Source of the DNA: an uncultured Pseudomonadota bacterium
Lineage (GTDB): Bacteria > Pseudomonadota > Gammaproteobacteria > Burkholderiales > Burkholderiaceae
Direction: 5' to 3'
Length of the DNA: 49,821 bases
NCBI GenBank assembly: GCA_946480245.1
Contig: CAMLIZ010000009.1
Coordinates: 1 to 49,821 of the forward strand
Part shown: positions 18,019 through 26,272 of the stretch, in pieces
Numbering within the stretch: the stretch's first letter is position 1
Layout: each line of letters begins with the position of its first letter
Notes under the pieces: model-generated
Databases searched by the model: none
What the model saw: the letters and a program-made list of their open reading frames with translations, nothing else
Told to the model about the DNA's origin: nothing
Position numbers and translations under genes: made by a program

Positions 18019-19887
18019 CTACAGCACCCACGTCACCTGCAGGTAGGCTGCGCGCGGAAGCTGGCTGGCAGCGTTGACCGCGTTGAACTCCGCGTGCTGC
18101 GGATCGAAGGCGTTCTGCACCAGCAGGCTCACGCTGAGTTGGGGTGTGGGCTGAACCGCAAGGCGCAGATCGGTGGCCGTGTAGGCCTGCACCGCGGGCC
18201 GCGGCAGCGCGCCCACATGCCGCATCGTCATGTCGAACTGCACGCGCTGCCAGGGGTTGGCGCTGACACGCAACATCCATTGCCGGGCGGGGTCGTTACC
18301 CAGGTCCGAGATCGAATTGGGCGACGTGCCCGGCGAAGCGCGCAGCGACTCGCGCAACTCCAGCAGCCCTGCACTGAGGCGCCACTGCGGGTTCACCTGC
18401 ACGTGCCCCCAGGCCTCCAGGCCTTCCACGACACCGGCGATGCGGTTCTGGATCGTGCTGCGGCCCGGCTGGCCGCCGCGCAGCTTGCGATCCTGGTGAT
18501 GAAACAGCGTGAGGTCATAGCCGACGCGGGGACCGGTGTAGCGGTAGCCGAGTTCGGCCACGTTGGCCACCTCCGATTCGAAATCGGGCCCGCCGTTGAT
18601 CAGGAATGGCGGCTGTGCCGGAAAGTGGAAGTCGCGGTCGATGCGTGCCGGCGCCCGCACCGCGCGTGACAGCGAGCTCCACACCAGGCTGGCCGGCGTC
18701 AGGCGGTACGTGGCGCGCAGCGTGGGCAGCACTTCGGTGCCCGTGTACACGTTGTGCTCCAGCTTGGCCCCCAACGTGACATGCAGGGGCCCGCTGAGCT
18801 GCAGCTCGTCCTGCACGAACACGTTGCTCCACGCGAGCTCGCGCACCTGCGGATCGAAGAGCACCAGGGGTGTGGCGTCGGCCTCGCTGCGCGCGCGGCG
18901 GTAGCCGGCGCCCCACAGCAGTCGCTGCGCTCCGGTCGGTGCCGATGAATGGTTGAACTGCAGGTCGACCGTGCGCGTGCGTGTCTGGAACAGGACGAGG
19001 TCGTCGCGCCGCTCGTTGTCCAGGTAGGCCTGCAGCTGCCAGTCGCCGTCCTGCTCGTCGTGCCGGGTCCAGCGCGCCAGCAGATTGCCGCCGTGCAGCA
19101 GGGGCGCCAGGTTGCTGCTGGCGTTGCGGCCGCCGCGGTAGCCGTCGCCCTGCAGCGTGATCTCGTCGGCGCCTGCCGCCCAATCGGCCCGAAAGCCCAG
19201 CTGATCCCTGCTGGTGGCGTCCGGCCGCTCGGCGCCGCTCTGAAGCACGGTGTTGTCGTACTGCCGGTGCAGCGCGTAGACGCGGTAATGGCCTTGCGCG
19301 CCCAGCTGCCCGCCCTGGCGCAGCGCGGCGCGTGTGCCCTCGCGGCCCGCAGTGGCGCTGGCCAGAACGCCCTGCGTGTCGGCCGCGCTGCGCGTGATCA
19401 CGTTGATCACGCCGTTCACTGCGTTGGCGCCCCACAGCGTGGCGCCGGGTCCGCTGATCACCTCGATGCGCGCCACGTCCTCCAGCATCACGTCCTGCTC
19501 ATCCCAGAACACGCCGGAGAACAGCGGCGAGTACACGGTGCGCCCGTCCACCAGCACCAGCAGCTTGTTGCCGATGGCATTGTTGAAGCCCCGCGCGCTG
19601 ATCGCGTACTGCGTGCCGTTGAGTTGCGCCACCTGCAGATTGGGCGCCAGCCGCAGCGCCTCGGGCAGGTTGGTGGCAGCCGAGCGGCGAATGTCGTCAG
19701 TGGTGATCACGAAGATGCTCGCCGCAGCATCGCGCACCGGCTCGGGCCGCCCGGTCACGGAGGTGACGCGTACGTCGCCGAGCTGTTCCAGCGTGAGGTC
19801 GGCCAGGTCCGGCGCCTGCATGTTGCGGGCCGTTGCCGTGCAGGCGGCCGCCAGCAGCAGCCCACCTGCGAGGATGTTGTTCTTCAT
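18019..19887 (-). CDS. TonB-dependent outer-membrane receptor
   Basis: The 622-residue receptor has a signal peptide (ILAGGLLLAAACTATA), then a short extension with LTLEQLGDVRVTSVTGRPEPVRDAAASIFVIT leading into the plug domain (about residues 45-155). The plug includes LPEALRLAPNLQVAQLNGTQYAISARGFN, LVLVDGRTVYSPLFSGVFWDEQDV and RIEVISGPGATLWGANAVNGVINVIT. The C-terminal barrel ends in a strand terminating RAAYLQVTWVL. This subtype resembles small BtuB-like receptors that occur beside YfiR and hybrid kinase genes. The ligand is unknown; nothing in the sequence identifies it. Its start overlaps the hybrid kinase stop by 4 bases, so it is co-translated with the kinase, suggesting a sensing or surface-signalling unit rather than simple nutrient uptake. 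Confidence 0.9.
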   Translation of the reverse strand: MKNNILAGGLLLAAACTATARNMQAPDLADLTLEQLGDVRVTSVTGRPEPVRDAAASIFVITTDDIRRSAATNLPEALRLAPNLQVAQLNGTQYAISARGFNNAIGNKLLVLVDGRTVYSPLFSGVFWDEQDVMLEDVARIEVISGPGATLWGANAVNGVINVITRSAADTQGVLASATAGREGTRAALRQGGQLGAQGHYRVYALHRQYDNTVLQSGAERPDATSRDQLGFRADWAAGADEITLQGDGYRGGRNASSNLAPLLHGGNLLARWTRHDEQDGDWQLQAYLDNERRDDLVLFQTRTRTVDLQFNHSSAPTGAQRLLWGAGYRRARSEADATPLVLFDPQVRELAWSNVFVQDELQLSGPLHVTLGAKLEHNVYTGTEVLPTLRATYRLTPASLVWSSLSRAVRAPARIDRDFHFPAQPPFLINGGPDFESEVANVAELGYRYTGPRVGYDLTLFHHQDRKLRGGQPGRSTIQNRIAGVVEGLEAWGHVQVNPQWRLSAGLLELRESLRASPGTSPNSISDLGNDPARQWMLRVSANPWQRVQFDMTMRHVGALPRPAVQAYTATDLRLAVQPTPQLSVSLLVQNAFDPQHAEFNAVNAASQLPRAAYLQVTWVL

Positions 19888-21755
19888 TGCGCTTGTCTCT
19901 TCTGCGTCATCAGCATGGCCAGCAGGTCGTCGGGCGCCACAGGCTTGACCAGGTGATGATCGAAGCCGGCAGCGGCCGACGCCTCGCGGTCGGCGGCCTG
20001 GCCCCAGCCTGTCACCGCCACCAATGTGAGGGCGGCGGTGGCGGGGTCCGCGCGTAGGCGCCGCGCCACCTCGTAGCCATTGAGTCCGGGCATGCCGATG
20101 TCCAGCACCACCACGTCCGGCGGCGCCGCCAGTGCCGCCTTCAACGCCGCGTCGCCGTTGTGCACCGCCTGCACGCTGTGGCCCTTGGCCTGCAGGAAGA
20201 CCTCGAGGCTTTGCACGAAATCCACGTTGTCGTCGGCCAGCAGCACGCGCAGTGCAGCGGCGCTGCCCGCCGCACGCGGCACCTCGTCACCCGCCACCGC
20301 CCTCACCGGCGAGTGCGGGCGCGGCAGGCGCACCGTGAAGCAGGCCCCGCGGCCCAGGCCATCGCTGTGCAGTGCGATGCTGCCGCCATGCAGCTGCACC
20401 AGCTGGCGCGCCAGCGTGAGCCCGATGCCCAGGCCGGCATTGCCGCGCTCCAGGCTCTTGTCGGCCTGCTCGAAGAGATCGAACACGCGCTCCTGCATGG
20501 CAGGGTCCACCCCGATGCCGGTGTCGCGCACCGCCACCTCCACCGCGTCTGCACCCACGTGCATCTCCACGTCGATGCGGCCGCCCGGCGGCGTGTACCG
20601 GCAGGCGTTGTTGAGCAGGTTGGAGAACACCTGCGACAGCCGGGCCGGGTCACCCACCACGGCACAGGGTTCAGGCCCGAGGTGCGCCGCCAAGGTCAAT
20701 CGGCGCTCGGCGGCCTGCGGTTCCATCGTTTCCACCGCTGCGCGCAGAAGGGCCCTGAGATCCACGTTCTCGTTGCGCAGCAGGAGCTTGCCGGTGGTGA
20801 TGCGCGACACATCGAGCAAGTCGTCGATCAGGCGCGCCATCTGGCGCAGCTGGCGCTCCAGGATGCCCAGCGCCTTGTCGCGCACGCCTTGCCCGGCGCC
20901 CGGCATGCGCAGCAGCGCCATCGAGTTGGTCATCGGCGCCAGCGGGTTTCGCAACTCGTGCGCCAGCGTGGCCAGGAACTCGTCCTTGCGGCGGTCGGCC
21001 GCGCGCAGGCCTTCCTCGGCGCGCTGGCGCTCGGCCATCTCGCGCTCGAGCTGGCCCGTGCGGGCCTCCACCTCGTCGAGCATGCCGTTGAACGCGTCCA
21101 CCAGCGATGCGATGTCGGCATTGCTCGTGGACGGCGCTCGCAGGTGCCAGTCACGCCGCTGCATCACCTCGTGCGCCACACGCGCCATGCTGGCCAGCGG
21201 CTGCGTCACGCGCCTCTGCAGCCGGCCGAACACCAGCAGCGCCAGCGCCAGCGCGGCGGCCATCACGCCGGCCTCGATGGCCGCATAGGTGCGCAGGCGG
21301 CGCCACACGTCGTGTCGGGCCAGCAGCAGCACGGCACCGACCCGCTCGTTGTCATGCAGCACCGGGTAGGCCAGCTGCAGCGTCGGCCCATCAAAACGGT
21401 AGGCGACGGCGGACGTCAGGCGCGGCCCGCCTGGCGGCCACGACGCCGCGCGGTCGTCAGCCATGTAGCTGGCAAACGTGCGCCCGCTGGCATCGAGGAT
21501 CAACGCAGCGCGGATGCGCGGCTTCTGCCCCAGCAGCGCCAGGTTCTCCTGGGCGCTCTTGCGATCGTTGAAGATCAGTGCAGCCGCACTCGAATGCGCG
21601 ATCAGGTCGGCTTGCGTGCGCAGGTCCTCCACCCACACGCCGCGGTAGGTGGACCATTCATATGCCAGCAGCGAGCCGGCGCTGAGCACCAGCGCCACCA
21701 GCGTGGTGAGCAGTGCCGCCCAGGTGAGTTGGCCGCGCAGCGTGGGGGCCCTCAT
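19884..21755 (-). CDS. Hybrid sensor histidine kinase with receiver domain
   Basis: This is a 623-residue inner-membrane hybrid kinase. Transmembrane helix 1 lies at about 10-32. A periplasmic region of about 33-150 (WVEDLRTQADLIAHSSAAALIFNDRKSAQENLALL) matches the CHASE8-type sensor. Helix 2 is about 160-178, and a HAMP segment follows to about 235. HisKA has the phospho-acceptor H266 in LATLAHELRNP. The ATPase domain has NLLNNACRYTPPGG, VRDTGIGVD and GLGIGLTLARQL. A C-terminal receiver domain holds Asp about 552 in VVVLDIGMPG, with the conserved Lys in LVKPVAP. There is no output domain, so the phosphate probably passes to another protein. It overlaps both neighbours by 4 bases (ATGA). Confidence 0.93.
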   Translation of the reverse strand: MRAPTLRGQLTWAALLTTLVALVLSAGSLLAYEWSTYRGVWVEDLRTQADLIAHSSAAALIFNDRKSAQENLALLGQKPRIRAALILDASGRTFASYMADDRAASWPPGGPRLTSAVAYRFDGPTLQLAYPVLHDNERVGAVLLLARHDVWRRLRTYAAIEAGVMAAALALALLVFGRLQRRVTQPLASMARVAHEVMQRRDWHLRAPSTSNADIASLVDAFNGMLDEVEARTGQLEREMAERQRAEEGLRAADRRKDEFLATLAHELRNPLAPMTNSMALLRMPGAGQGVRDKALGILERQLRQMARLIDDLLDVSRITTGKLLLRNENVDLRALLRAAVETMEPQAAERRLTLAAHLGPEPCAVVGDPARLSQVFSNLLNNACRYTPPGGRIDVEMHVGADAVEVAVRDTGIGVDPAMQERVFDLFEQADKSLERGNAGLGIGLTLARQLVQLHGGSIALHSDGLGRGACFTVRLPRPHSPVRAVAGDEVPRAAGSAAALRVLLADDNVDFVQSLEVFLQAKGHSVQAVHNGDAALKAALAAPPDVVVLDIGMPGLNGYEVARRLRADPATAALTLVAVTGWGQAADREASAAAGFDHHLVKPVAPDDLLAMLMTQKRQAQ

Positions 21756-22333
21756 CGCGGTGCCCCCACCACGCGATCAGCCACGGCCAGCAAGCGCGAG
21801 CTGAGCTTCAGTCCGTCCTGCTCGGCCACCGTGGGCGCCGCCTCGAAGCGGATGCGGCCGTCGCGCTCCACGAAGTTGAGCACCGCGCCATCCGGAATGC
21901 CCTCGGGCACGTCGGTGACCGTGATCACCGGCAGGCCTTTGAAGCGGGCCAACTGGCTGCCGAGATTTCGGCCCAGCGCCTGGCCGAAGTAGACGAGGTT
22001 CACGTTGGCCGGCACATCGGTGCGCTCGATGCGGCGCACTTGCACCGCACGGCCTTGCACGGGGTGCCCCGCGGCCAATGCGGTCAGCTGCTCGAACACC
22101 GGTTGCGAGCCGACGACGCCGATCACGAAAGGCTCGTCCTGCCTGGTGAACAACCCGGCCGGCCACTCCACGTAACCGGGAATCTTGTGCAGGTACGCTG
22201 CTTTGATCTGGTCGGCGCTGGCACCGTCGACCTGCGCCTGCGCCGGGCTGCACAAGAGCGCGCACAGCGCCTGCAACAGCACGCCCGCGGCGAACCAGGA
22301 TCTCCTACCGGAGAAGAGGACTGCAGCTGTCAC
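21752..22333 (-). CDS. YfiR-like periplasmic protein (DUF4154)
   Basis: In Pseudomonas, YfiR is a periplasmic repressor of the diguanylate cyclase YfiN. This gene encodes about 193 residues with a signal peptide (SWFAAGVLLQALCALLCSPAQA) and the family pattern DQIKAAYLHKIPGYVEWPAG, FVIGVVGSQPVFEQL, VNLVYFGQALG, GLPVITVTDVPEGIPDGAVLNFVERDGRIRFEA and LKLSSRLLAVADRVV. No diguanylate cyclase gene is next to it; the partner here is the hybrid kinase it overlaps. The start is uncertain. I give the GTG at 22333, which leaves a normal signal peptide; a GTG at 22396 is also in frame. In this setting it may feed a periplasmic or outer-membrane signal to the kinase, which is inference. Confidence 0.82.
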   Translation of the reverse strand: MTAAVLFSGRRSWFAAGVLLQALCALLCSPAQAQVDGASADQIKAAYLHKIPGYVEWPAGLFTRQDEPFVIGVVGSQPVFEQLTALAAGHPVQGRAVQVRRIERTDVPANVNLVYFGQALGRNLGSQLARFKGLPVITVTDVPEGIPDGAVLNFVERDGRIRFEAAPTVAEQDGLKLSSRLLAVADRVVGAPR

Positions 22334-22425
22334 GGTGTGCGCGGATTCTAGCGAGCCCTGTGGCGTGCGCAGCACCGCCGCAGGGTGGCGTTGCACCTGC
22401 CGTGCTGCGCTGCTTCAGCGCAGGT

Positions 22426-23661
22426 TCATCCTCCGCTCAGTTGCTTCAGCCGCTGCTGCGCTTCGTTCACGTCGCGGCTCAGTTCAGCCAGGTAGCGGTT
22501 GCGCTCCTCGCCCTGCCATTCCTGGTCGGAGAAGGCCGTGACCGGGTAGCTCGCAGTGGTGTGGACCGGGCCGGCGCGCGACGGCATCAGGCTGCGGTCG
22601 GGAAAGCCGTCCGGGTGCAGCAGAAAGGCCTGCACGTCGCGCAGCGTCAGCGGGAACGCCGGCTGTGCGTCACGCAACAGCTTGCCGAACAACGACAGGC
22701 GGAACGCCTGGGCGCCGGCGGCCACCTCGTCGTTGAAGGTGAGCAGCGCAAACGGCTTGCCGTTGGCGTCGTCCACGCGGCCCGTCACCACGTAGCGGCC
22801 GGCCTCGCGCACCTGCACCGGCAGCGTGAACACCAGCGAACCCTCGGCCACGCCGCTGGCCACGCTGCCCTGCCAGGTGGCAGGCGGCAGCGAGGTGTAG
22901 AAGATGTCGAAGTAGATGAAGCCGAGCTGGCCGCGGTACTCGAGGTACACCTCCACCCGGATCTGACCCAGCAGGCCGTCGAAGCCCTGCGCCGCCGGCT
23001 GCAACTGCACGCCGTACACTCCGTCGCCCGCCCGGGTGTCGCCGGCGCGGCCCTCGTCGTTGAACTCCAGCGGCACGTTCGGATAGAGCGAGCCCGTGTT
23101 GGTGGCCGGCACTTCGTGCGCCGCGGCGCGCTGAACGCGAAGCGGCACCGTCTTGCCCGCGTCGTCCAGCAGCGCCACTGTGAAGTGCACGCCCTCGGCC
23201 CCTTGCACGAACACCCGCTCCTGCGTGGTGCGCAGGTGCACGTCGCCGGCGGCCTTGCCGCCCGGCATGCGCAGCGGATGCTCTTCGACCACCGGATCGA
23301 AAGGATGCACCTGGTCCGGATGCTCGGCGATCGGGCGCGATTCGAACGGATAGCGGGTGCTGGCGCGATAGGCCTGCAACGCCGCTTGCGCGCGCTCCAG
23401 CCGCTGCTGCCACAGCGCCACCTGCACCTGCCGCGCCTGCACCCCGGCACCGCTCCACGGCATGGCCGCCGACGCCGCAGATGCCGCGGCCACCACCGGT
23501 CGGGGAGCAGGCGCCACGGCGGTTGGCGCGGCTGCCGCTTGCTCGGGCGCCAGCGCGGCGCTGGCGGAAGGCGCGCCGTTCAGCGACCACAGCAGCACGG
23601 CCGCGGCAGCCAGCAGCGGCGCCAGCCACCACAACCATCGCCCGTGCTGACGATGAGGCAT
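22426..23661 (-). CDS. Exported protein of unknown function (choice-of-anchor-X-like)
   Basis: The function is unknown. The 411-residue protein has an N-terminal membrane anchor or uncleaved signal (WLWWLAPLLAAAAVLLWSL, residues 9-27). An Ala/Pro-rich linker follows to about residue 70. A folded part then contains YPFESRPIAEHPDQVHPFDPVVEEHPLR, NEGRAGDTRAGDGVYGVQLQP, a beta-rich module (IRVEVYLEYRGQLGFIYFDIFYTSL, then GRYVVTGRVDDANGKPFALLTFNDE), and a charged helix at the end (RNRYLAELSRDVNEAQQRLKQL). AGDGVYGV is a motif seen in exported Ig-like or choice-of-anchor-X proteins. It follows the secreted protein gene at 23675-24565 by 13 bases on the same strand, so the two probably work together. 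A steric chaperone or anchor for that protein is one possibility. Confidence 0.72.
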   Translation of the reverse strand: MPHRQHGRWLWWLAPLLAAAAVLLWSLNGAPSASAALAPEQAAAAPTAVAPAPRPVVAAASAASAAMPWSGAGVQARQVQVALWQQRLERAQAALQAYRASTRYPFESRPIAEHPDQVHPFDPVVEEHPLRMPGGKAAGDVHLRTTQERVFVQGAEGVHFTVALLDDAGKTVPLRVQRAAAHEVPATNTGSLYPNVPLEFNDEGRAGDTRAGDGVYGVQLQPAAQGFDGLLGQIRVEVYLEYRGQLGFIYFDIFYTSLPPATWQGSVASGVAEGSLVFTLPVQVREAGRYVVTGRVDDANGKPFALLTFNDEVAAGAQAFRLSLFGKLLRDAQPAFPLTLRDVQAFLLHPDGFPDRSLMPSRAGPVHTTASYPVTAFSDQEWQGEERNRYLAELSRDVNEAQQRLKQLSGG

Positions 23662-23674
23662 GCCGGCAGCGCGC

Positions 23675-24565
23675 TCAGCGCGCGTTCAGCTCCATGTCGG
23701 CGCGGATGCGCGACACCACGCCGGCCCAGTTGCCGTTGGTGTAGTGGTTGTACGACTCGTGGTCGTCGCGGAACATCACCGAGTGATTGCTCCACTTGGC
23801 ACGCCCGTTCTCGTTGGCCGCCGTGCCCAGCGTGAGATCGTTGCAGAACCAGTCCGACGGATTGCAGTACGCGCCGCCCGAGCTGCCCGAGACGCCGCCG
23901 CTGGAGTGGTAGGCGATCGCCTCGTCGTCCTGGCCCGGCAGCAAGCCCGAGTACAGCGTGCCCTTGGCACCGGCATACATGTAGAACATCCTGCCGCGCG
24001 TGTTGTTGTGGTTGTAGAGCGCGCGGGCGGTGCTGGTCTTGAGGTCGGAGACCAGCGGCTCGGAGATCGCCCAGTCGCCCAGGTCGGCCAGCTCGGACCC
24101 GCCGGCGGCGCCACCGGCCACGTCCACCCACTTGATGTTCCAGCCCACCTGCGTGGTGCCGTCGCTGTTGCTGCACTGGCCGGCCGAGTTGGGCGCGGGC
24201 GTCTTCTTGTAGCGGCTGGAGCCGCCGTACATGTCGAGCGTGTAGCCGATCATCAGGTCGCCGGCGCTGTGCACGGCGACGTAGCACCAGTTGGCACCGG
24301 TGCAGAAGCAGTCGAGCGCGTTGCGGATCACCGCGTTCTGGTCGGCGATGTGGCTGCGGCCGTCCCAGTTGACCGACTTCTTGTTCACGCCGGCATTGGT
24401 GCTGGCCGGGCCCCAGTAGGTGAAGTCGGCGTAGTTGCCGATCTGCCCGCCACCGGTGCGGCCGTTGATCCACAGCGAGTAGTTGGTGGCGTAGGCCGAC
24501 AAGGCGGCCAGTGCCGCCAGCAGCGCGACCCACTTCGACACCGATGGGATCCACGATGAACGCAT
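23675..24565 (-). CDS. Secreted protein, possible serine hydrolase, unknown family
   Basis: I do not recognise the family. The 296-residue product begins at an ATG with AGGAGG 5 bases upstream; longer readings lack this signal. Residues 1-27 form a signal peptide (WVALLAALAALSAYA). The mature protein is rich in Gly, Asn, Ser and Trp, with several Cys (DCFCTGANWCYV, QCSNSD, AYCNPSDWFCND) suggesting disulfides and an extracellular home. VAVHSAGDLMIGYTL (Ser about 100) looks like a hydrolase nucleophile elbow in which the usual first Gly is replaced by Val. A late acidic/His segment (FRDDHESYNHYTNGNW) could complete a triad. A lipase- or esterase-like activity is a guess from this motif. Its partner is probably the exported protein downstream. 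Confidence 0.7.
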   Translation of the reverse strand: MRSSWIPSVSKWVALLAALAALSAYATNYSLWINGRTGGGQIGNYADFTYWGPASTNAGVNKKSVNWDGRSHIADQNAVIRNALDCFCTGANWCYVAVHSAGDLMIGYTLDMYGGSSRYKKTPAPNSAGQCSNSDGTTQVGWNIKWVDVAGGAAGGSELADLGDWAISEPLVSDLKTSTARALYNHNNTRGRMFYMYAGAKGTLYSGLLPGQDDEAIAYHSSGGVSGSSGGAYCNPSDWFCNDLTLGTAANENGRAKWSNHSVMFRDDHESYNHYTNGNWAGVVSRIRADMELNAR

Positions 24566-24694
24566 GTCGCCTCCTGTGCAGGGATGGAAAGCGACTGCGA
24601 TGTTGTGCGCCCGCGCGAGGCGCTGCACCTGGGCTTACCCGCAGGTGCGACGAGCCTGGCTCATGCAGTCATGAGTGCGGCTCGCAAGGACAGT

Positions 24695-24931
24695 TCAAAG
24701 CGCGTCGTCGGTGTCCGGCAGGTCGTGCCCGTCGGCGATGTCCGCTTCGTCGTCGATCACCGGCGCCGCCTTGCGGCCGCCCTTCTGGGGAATCACCGGC
24801 CGGTCGAGGGGTCGGTACACGCGGCGGTTCAGGCCACCCAGCAGATGCGACTGCTCCATCGCCTGCACCACGTCCTGCGGGTTCATCATCAATGCAAACG
24901 GGTTGCCGACGAGCGGTTGAACTTGGTCCAT
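24695..24931 (-). CDS. Small conserved cytoplasmic protein, function unknown
   Basis: This 78-residue protein starts MDQVQPLVGNPFALMMNPQDVVQAMEQ and continues with NRRVYRPLDRPVIPQKG, ending in an acidic tail (DDEADIADGHDLPDTDDAL). I recall near-identical small proteins across the Burkholderiales, always without an assigned function. A GGAGA ribosome binding site lies just upstream of the ATG. It follows tatD after a 134-base gap and precedes the secreted-protein gene's divergence in function, so no operon role is implied. Confidence 0.75.
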   Translation of the reverse strand: MDQVQPLVGNPFALMMNPQDVVQAMEQSHLLGGLNRRVYRPLDRPVIPQKGGRKAAPVIDDEADIADGHDLPDTDDAL

Positions 24932-25065
24932 GGATGTCTCCGATCAGCTCTGCGATGTTTCCACCGGTGCATGGCACTCTAGGGCTTGGCGGGCAAGGTC
25001 CATAGTCGGCGGGCGCCCAAAGCGCGTGTCGGAAATGCACTGACACGCCGAGCGTGCCGGAATGC

Positions 25066-25854
25066 TCAAACGGGCTGTGGTGCCAGCGCAAACAGCTGCT
25101 CGAAGTTGCGGCTCGTCGCCTCGGCCACTGCCTGCACCGGCAGGCCCTTGAGCGCGGCCAGCTGCGCGGCCACATGCGGCACGTACGACGGGTTGTTGGT
25201 CTTTCCGCGATACGGCACCGGGGCCAGGTAGGGGCTGTCGGTCTCGATCAGGCAGCGGTCCAGCGGCACGTAGCGGGCCACATCGCGCAAATCCTCGGCG
25301 CTCTTGAACGTGAGGATGCCGGAGAACGAGATCATGAAGCCGAGGTCGAGCGCGGCGCGCGCCACGGCCATCGTCTCGGTGAAGCAATGGAACACGCCAC
25401 GCACCGCGTTGCCGCCTTCTTCCTTCAGGATCGACAGCGTGTCGTCGCTGGCGCTGCGCGTGTGGATCACCAGCGGCAGGCCGGTGCGGCGCGCGGCGCG
25501 GATGTGCACGCGAAAGCGCTCGCGCTGCCACTCCATGTCGCCGGTGGTGCGGCCGTTGAGCCGGTAGTAGTCGAGCCCGGTCTCGCCAAGCCCCACCACC
25601 CGGGGCCGCGCGGCCAGCGCCACCAGCATGTCCACCGTGGGCTCGGCCACGTTTTCGTTGTCCGGGTGCACGCCCACGGTGGCCCAGAAGTTGTCATAGG
25701 CGGCGGCCAGCGCATGCACCTCGGGAAACTCTTCGAGGGTGGTGCAGATGCACAGTGCCCGGTCAACTTGCGCCTCGCGCATGGCAGCGCGAATGTCGGC
25801 GAGCTGGGCCTTCAGCTCCGGAAAGGTGAGATGGCAATGCGAGTCGACGTACAT
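25066..25854 (-). CDS. tatD: TatD-family metal-dependent hydrolase/DNase
   Basis: TatD proteins are TIM-barrel metallo-hydrolases with 3'-exonuclease activity. The 262-residue protein begins MYVDSHCHLTF, with the metal-binding HxH, and continues with WATVGVHPDNE, VVGLGETGLDYYR (bridging Glu), PLVIHTRSASDDTL, GVFHCFTETM and LIETDSPYLAPVPYRGKTNNPSYV, all signature TatD blocks. I prefer the ATG at 25854 over one three codons upstream because it gives the standard N-terminus. It follows the PilZ gene by 37 bases in the leftward mltG-tmk-holB-pilZ-tatD run, a conserved order in betaproteobacteria. Confidence 0.94.
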   Translation of the reverse strand: MYVDSHCHLTFPELKAQLADIRAAMREAQVDRALCICTTLEEFPEVHALAAAYDNFWATVGVHPDNENVAEPTVDMLVALAARPRVVGLGETGLDYYRLNGRTTGDMEWQRERFRVHIRAARRTGLPLVIHTRSASDDTLSILKEEGGNAVRGVFHCFTETMAVARAALDLGFMISFSGILTFKSAEDLRDVARYVPLDRCLIETDSPYLAPVPYRGKTNNPSYVPHVAAQLAALKGLPVQAVAEATSRNFEQLFALAPQPV

Positions 25855-25891
25855 GCCCCGCATCGTACCGACCCGCCCGGCCGTCGCCCGG

Positions 25892-26272
25892 TCAGATGGT
25901 TTGCGTGGGCTTGGCCGAGGAGATCGAGGTGCCGAGGATCTCTTCGATCTTCAACCGCAATGCACGTGTCTTCTCGTCGCCGGGAAAGCGAACGCCGACG
26001 CCCTGCGTGCGGCCGCCCGAGGCATTGGCCGGCGTGATCCAGGCGACCTTGCCCGCCACCGGATAGCGCTGTGGGTCGTCGGGCAGCGACAGCAGCAGGT
26101 AGATGTCCTCGCCCAGCTTGTAGTCGCGCGTGGTCGGCACGAACAGGCCGCCATCGGTGAGCAGCGGGATGTAGGCCGCATACAGCGCGCCCTTTTCGCG
26201 GAACACCAGCTGGATCACGCTGGGTCGGGCGCCGCCGGCGGGCGCGGGGGTGCGGGGGGCTGGCTCGTTCAT
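25892..26272 (-). CDS. pilZ: PilZ-domain protein
   Basis: The 126-residue protein is a type IV pilus-type PilZ: LVFREKGALYAAYIPLLTDGGLFVPTTRDYKLGEDIYLLLSLPDDPQRYPVAGKVAWITP and GVGVRFPGDE. The c-di-GMP-binding RxxxR motif of other PilZ proteins is absent at the N-terminus, as in PilZ proper, which acts through protein contacts in pilus assembly rather than by binding c-di-GMP. The start overlaps the holB stop by 4 bases. This holB-pilZ coupling is the same as in Pseudomonas and Xanthomonas. Confidence 0.92.
   Translation of the reverse strand: MNEPAPRTPAPAGGARPSVIQLVFREKGALYAAYIPLLTDGGLFVPTTRDYKLGEDIYLLLSLPDDPQRYPVAGKVAWITPANASGGRTQGVGVRFPGDEKTRALRLKIEEILGTSISSAKPTQTI

Noticed and set aside
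24625..24648. GCACCT...AGGTGC hairpin downstream of the 78-residue gene
   Set aside because: It could be a terminator on the minus strand, but has no U-tract and an interrupted stem, so I did not list it.
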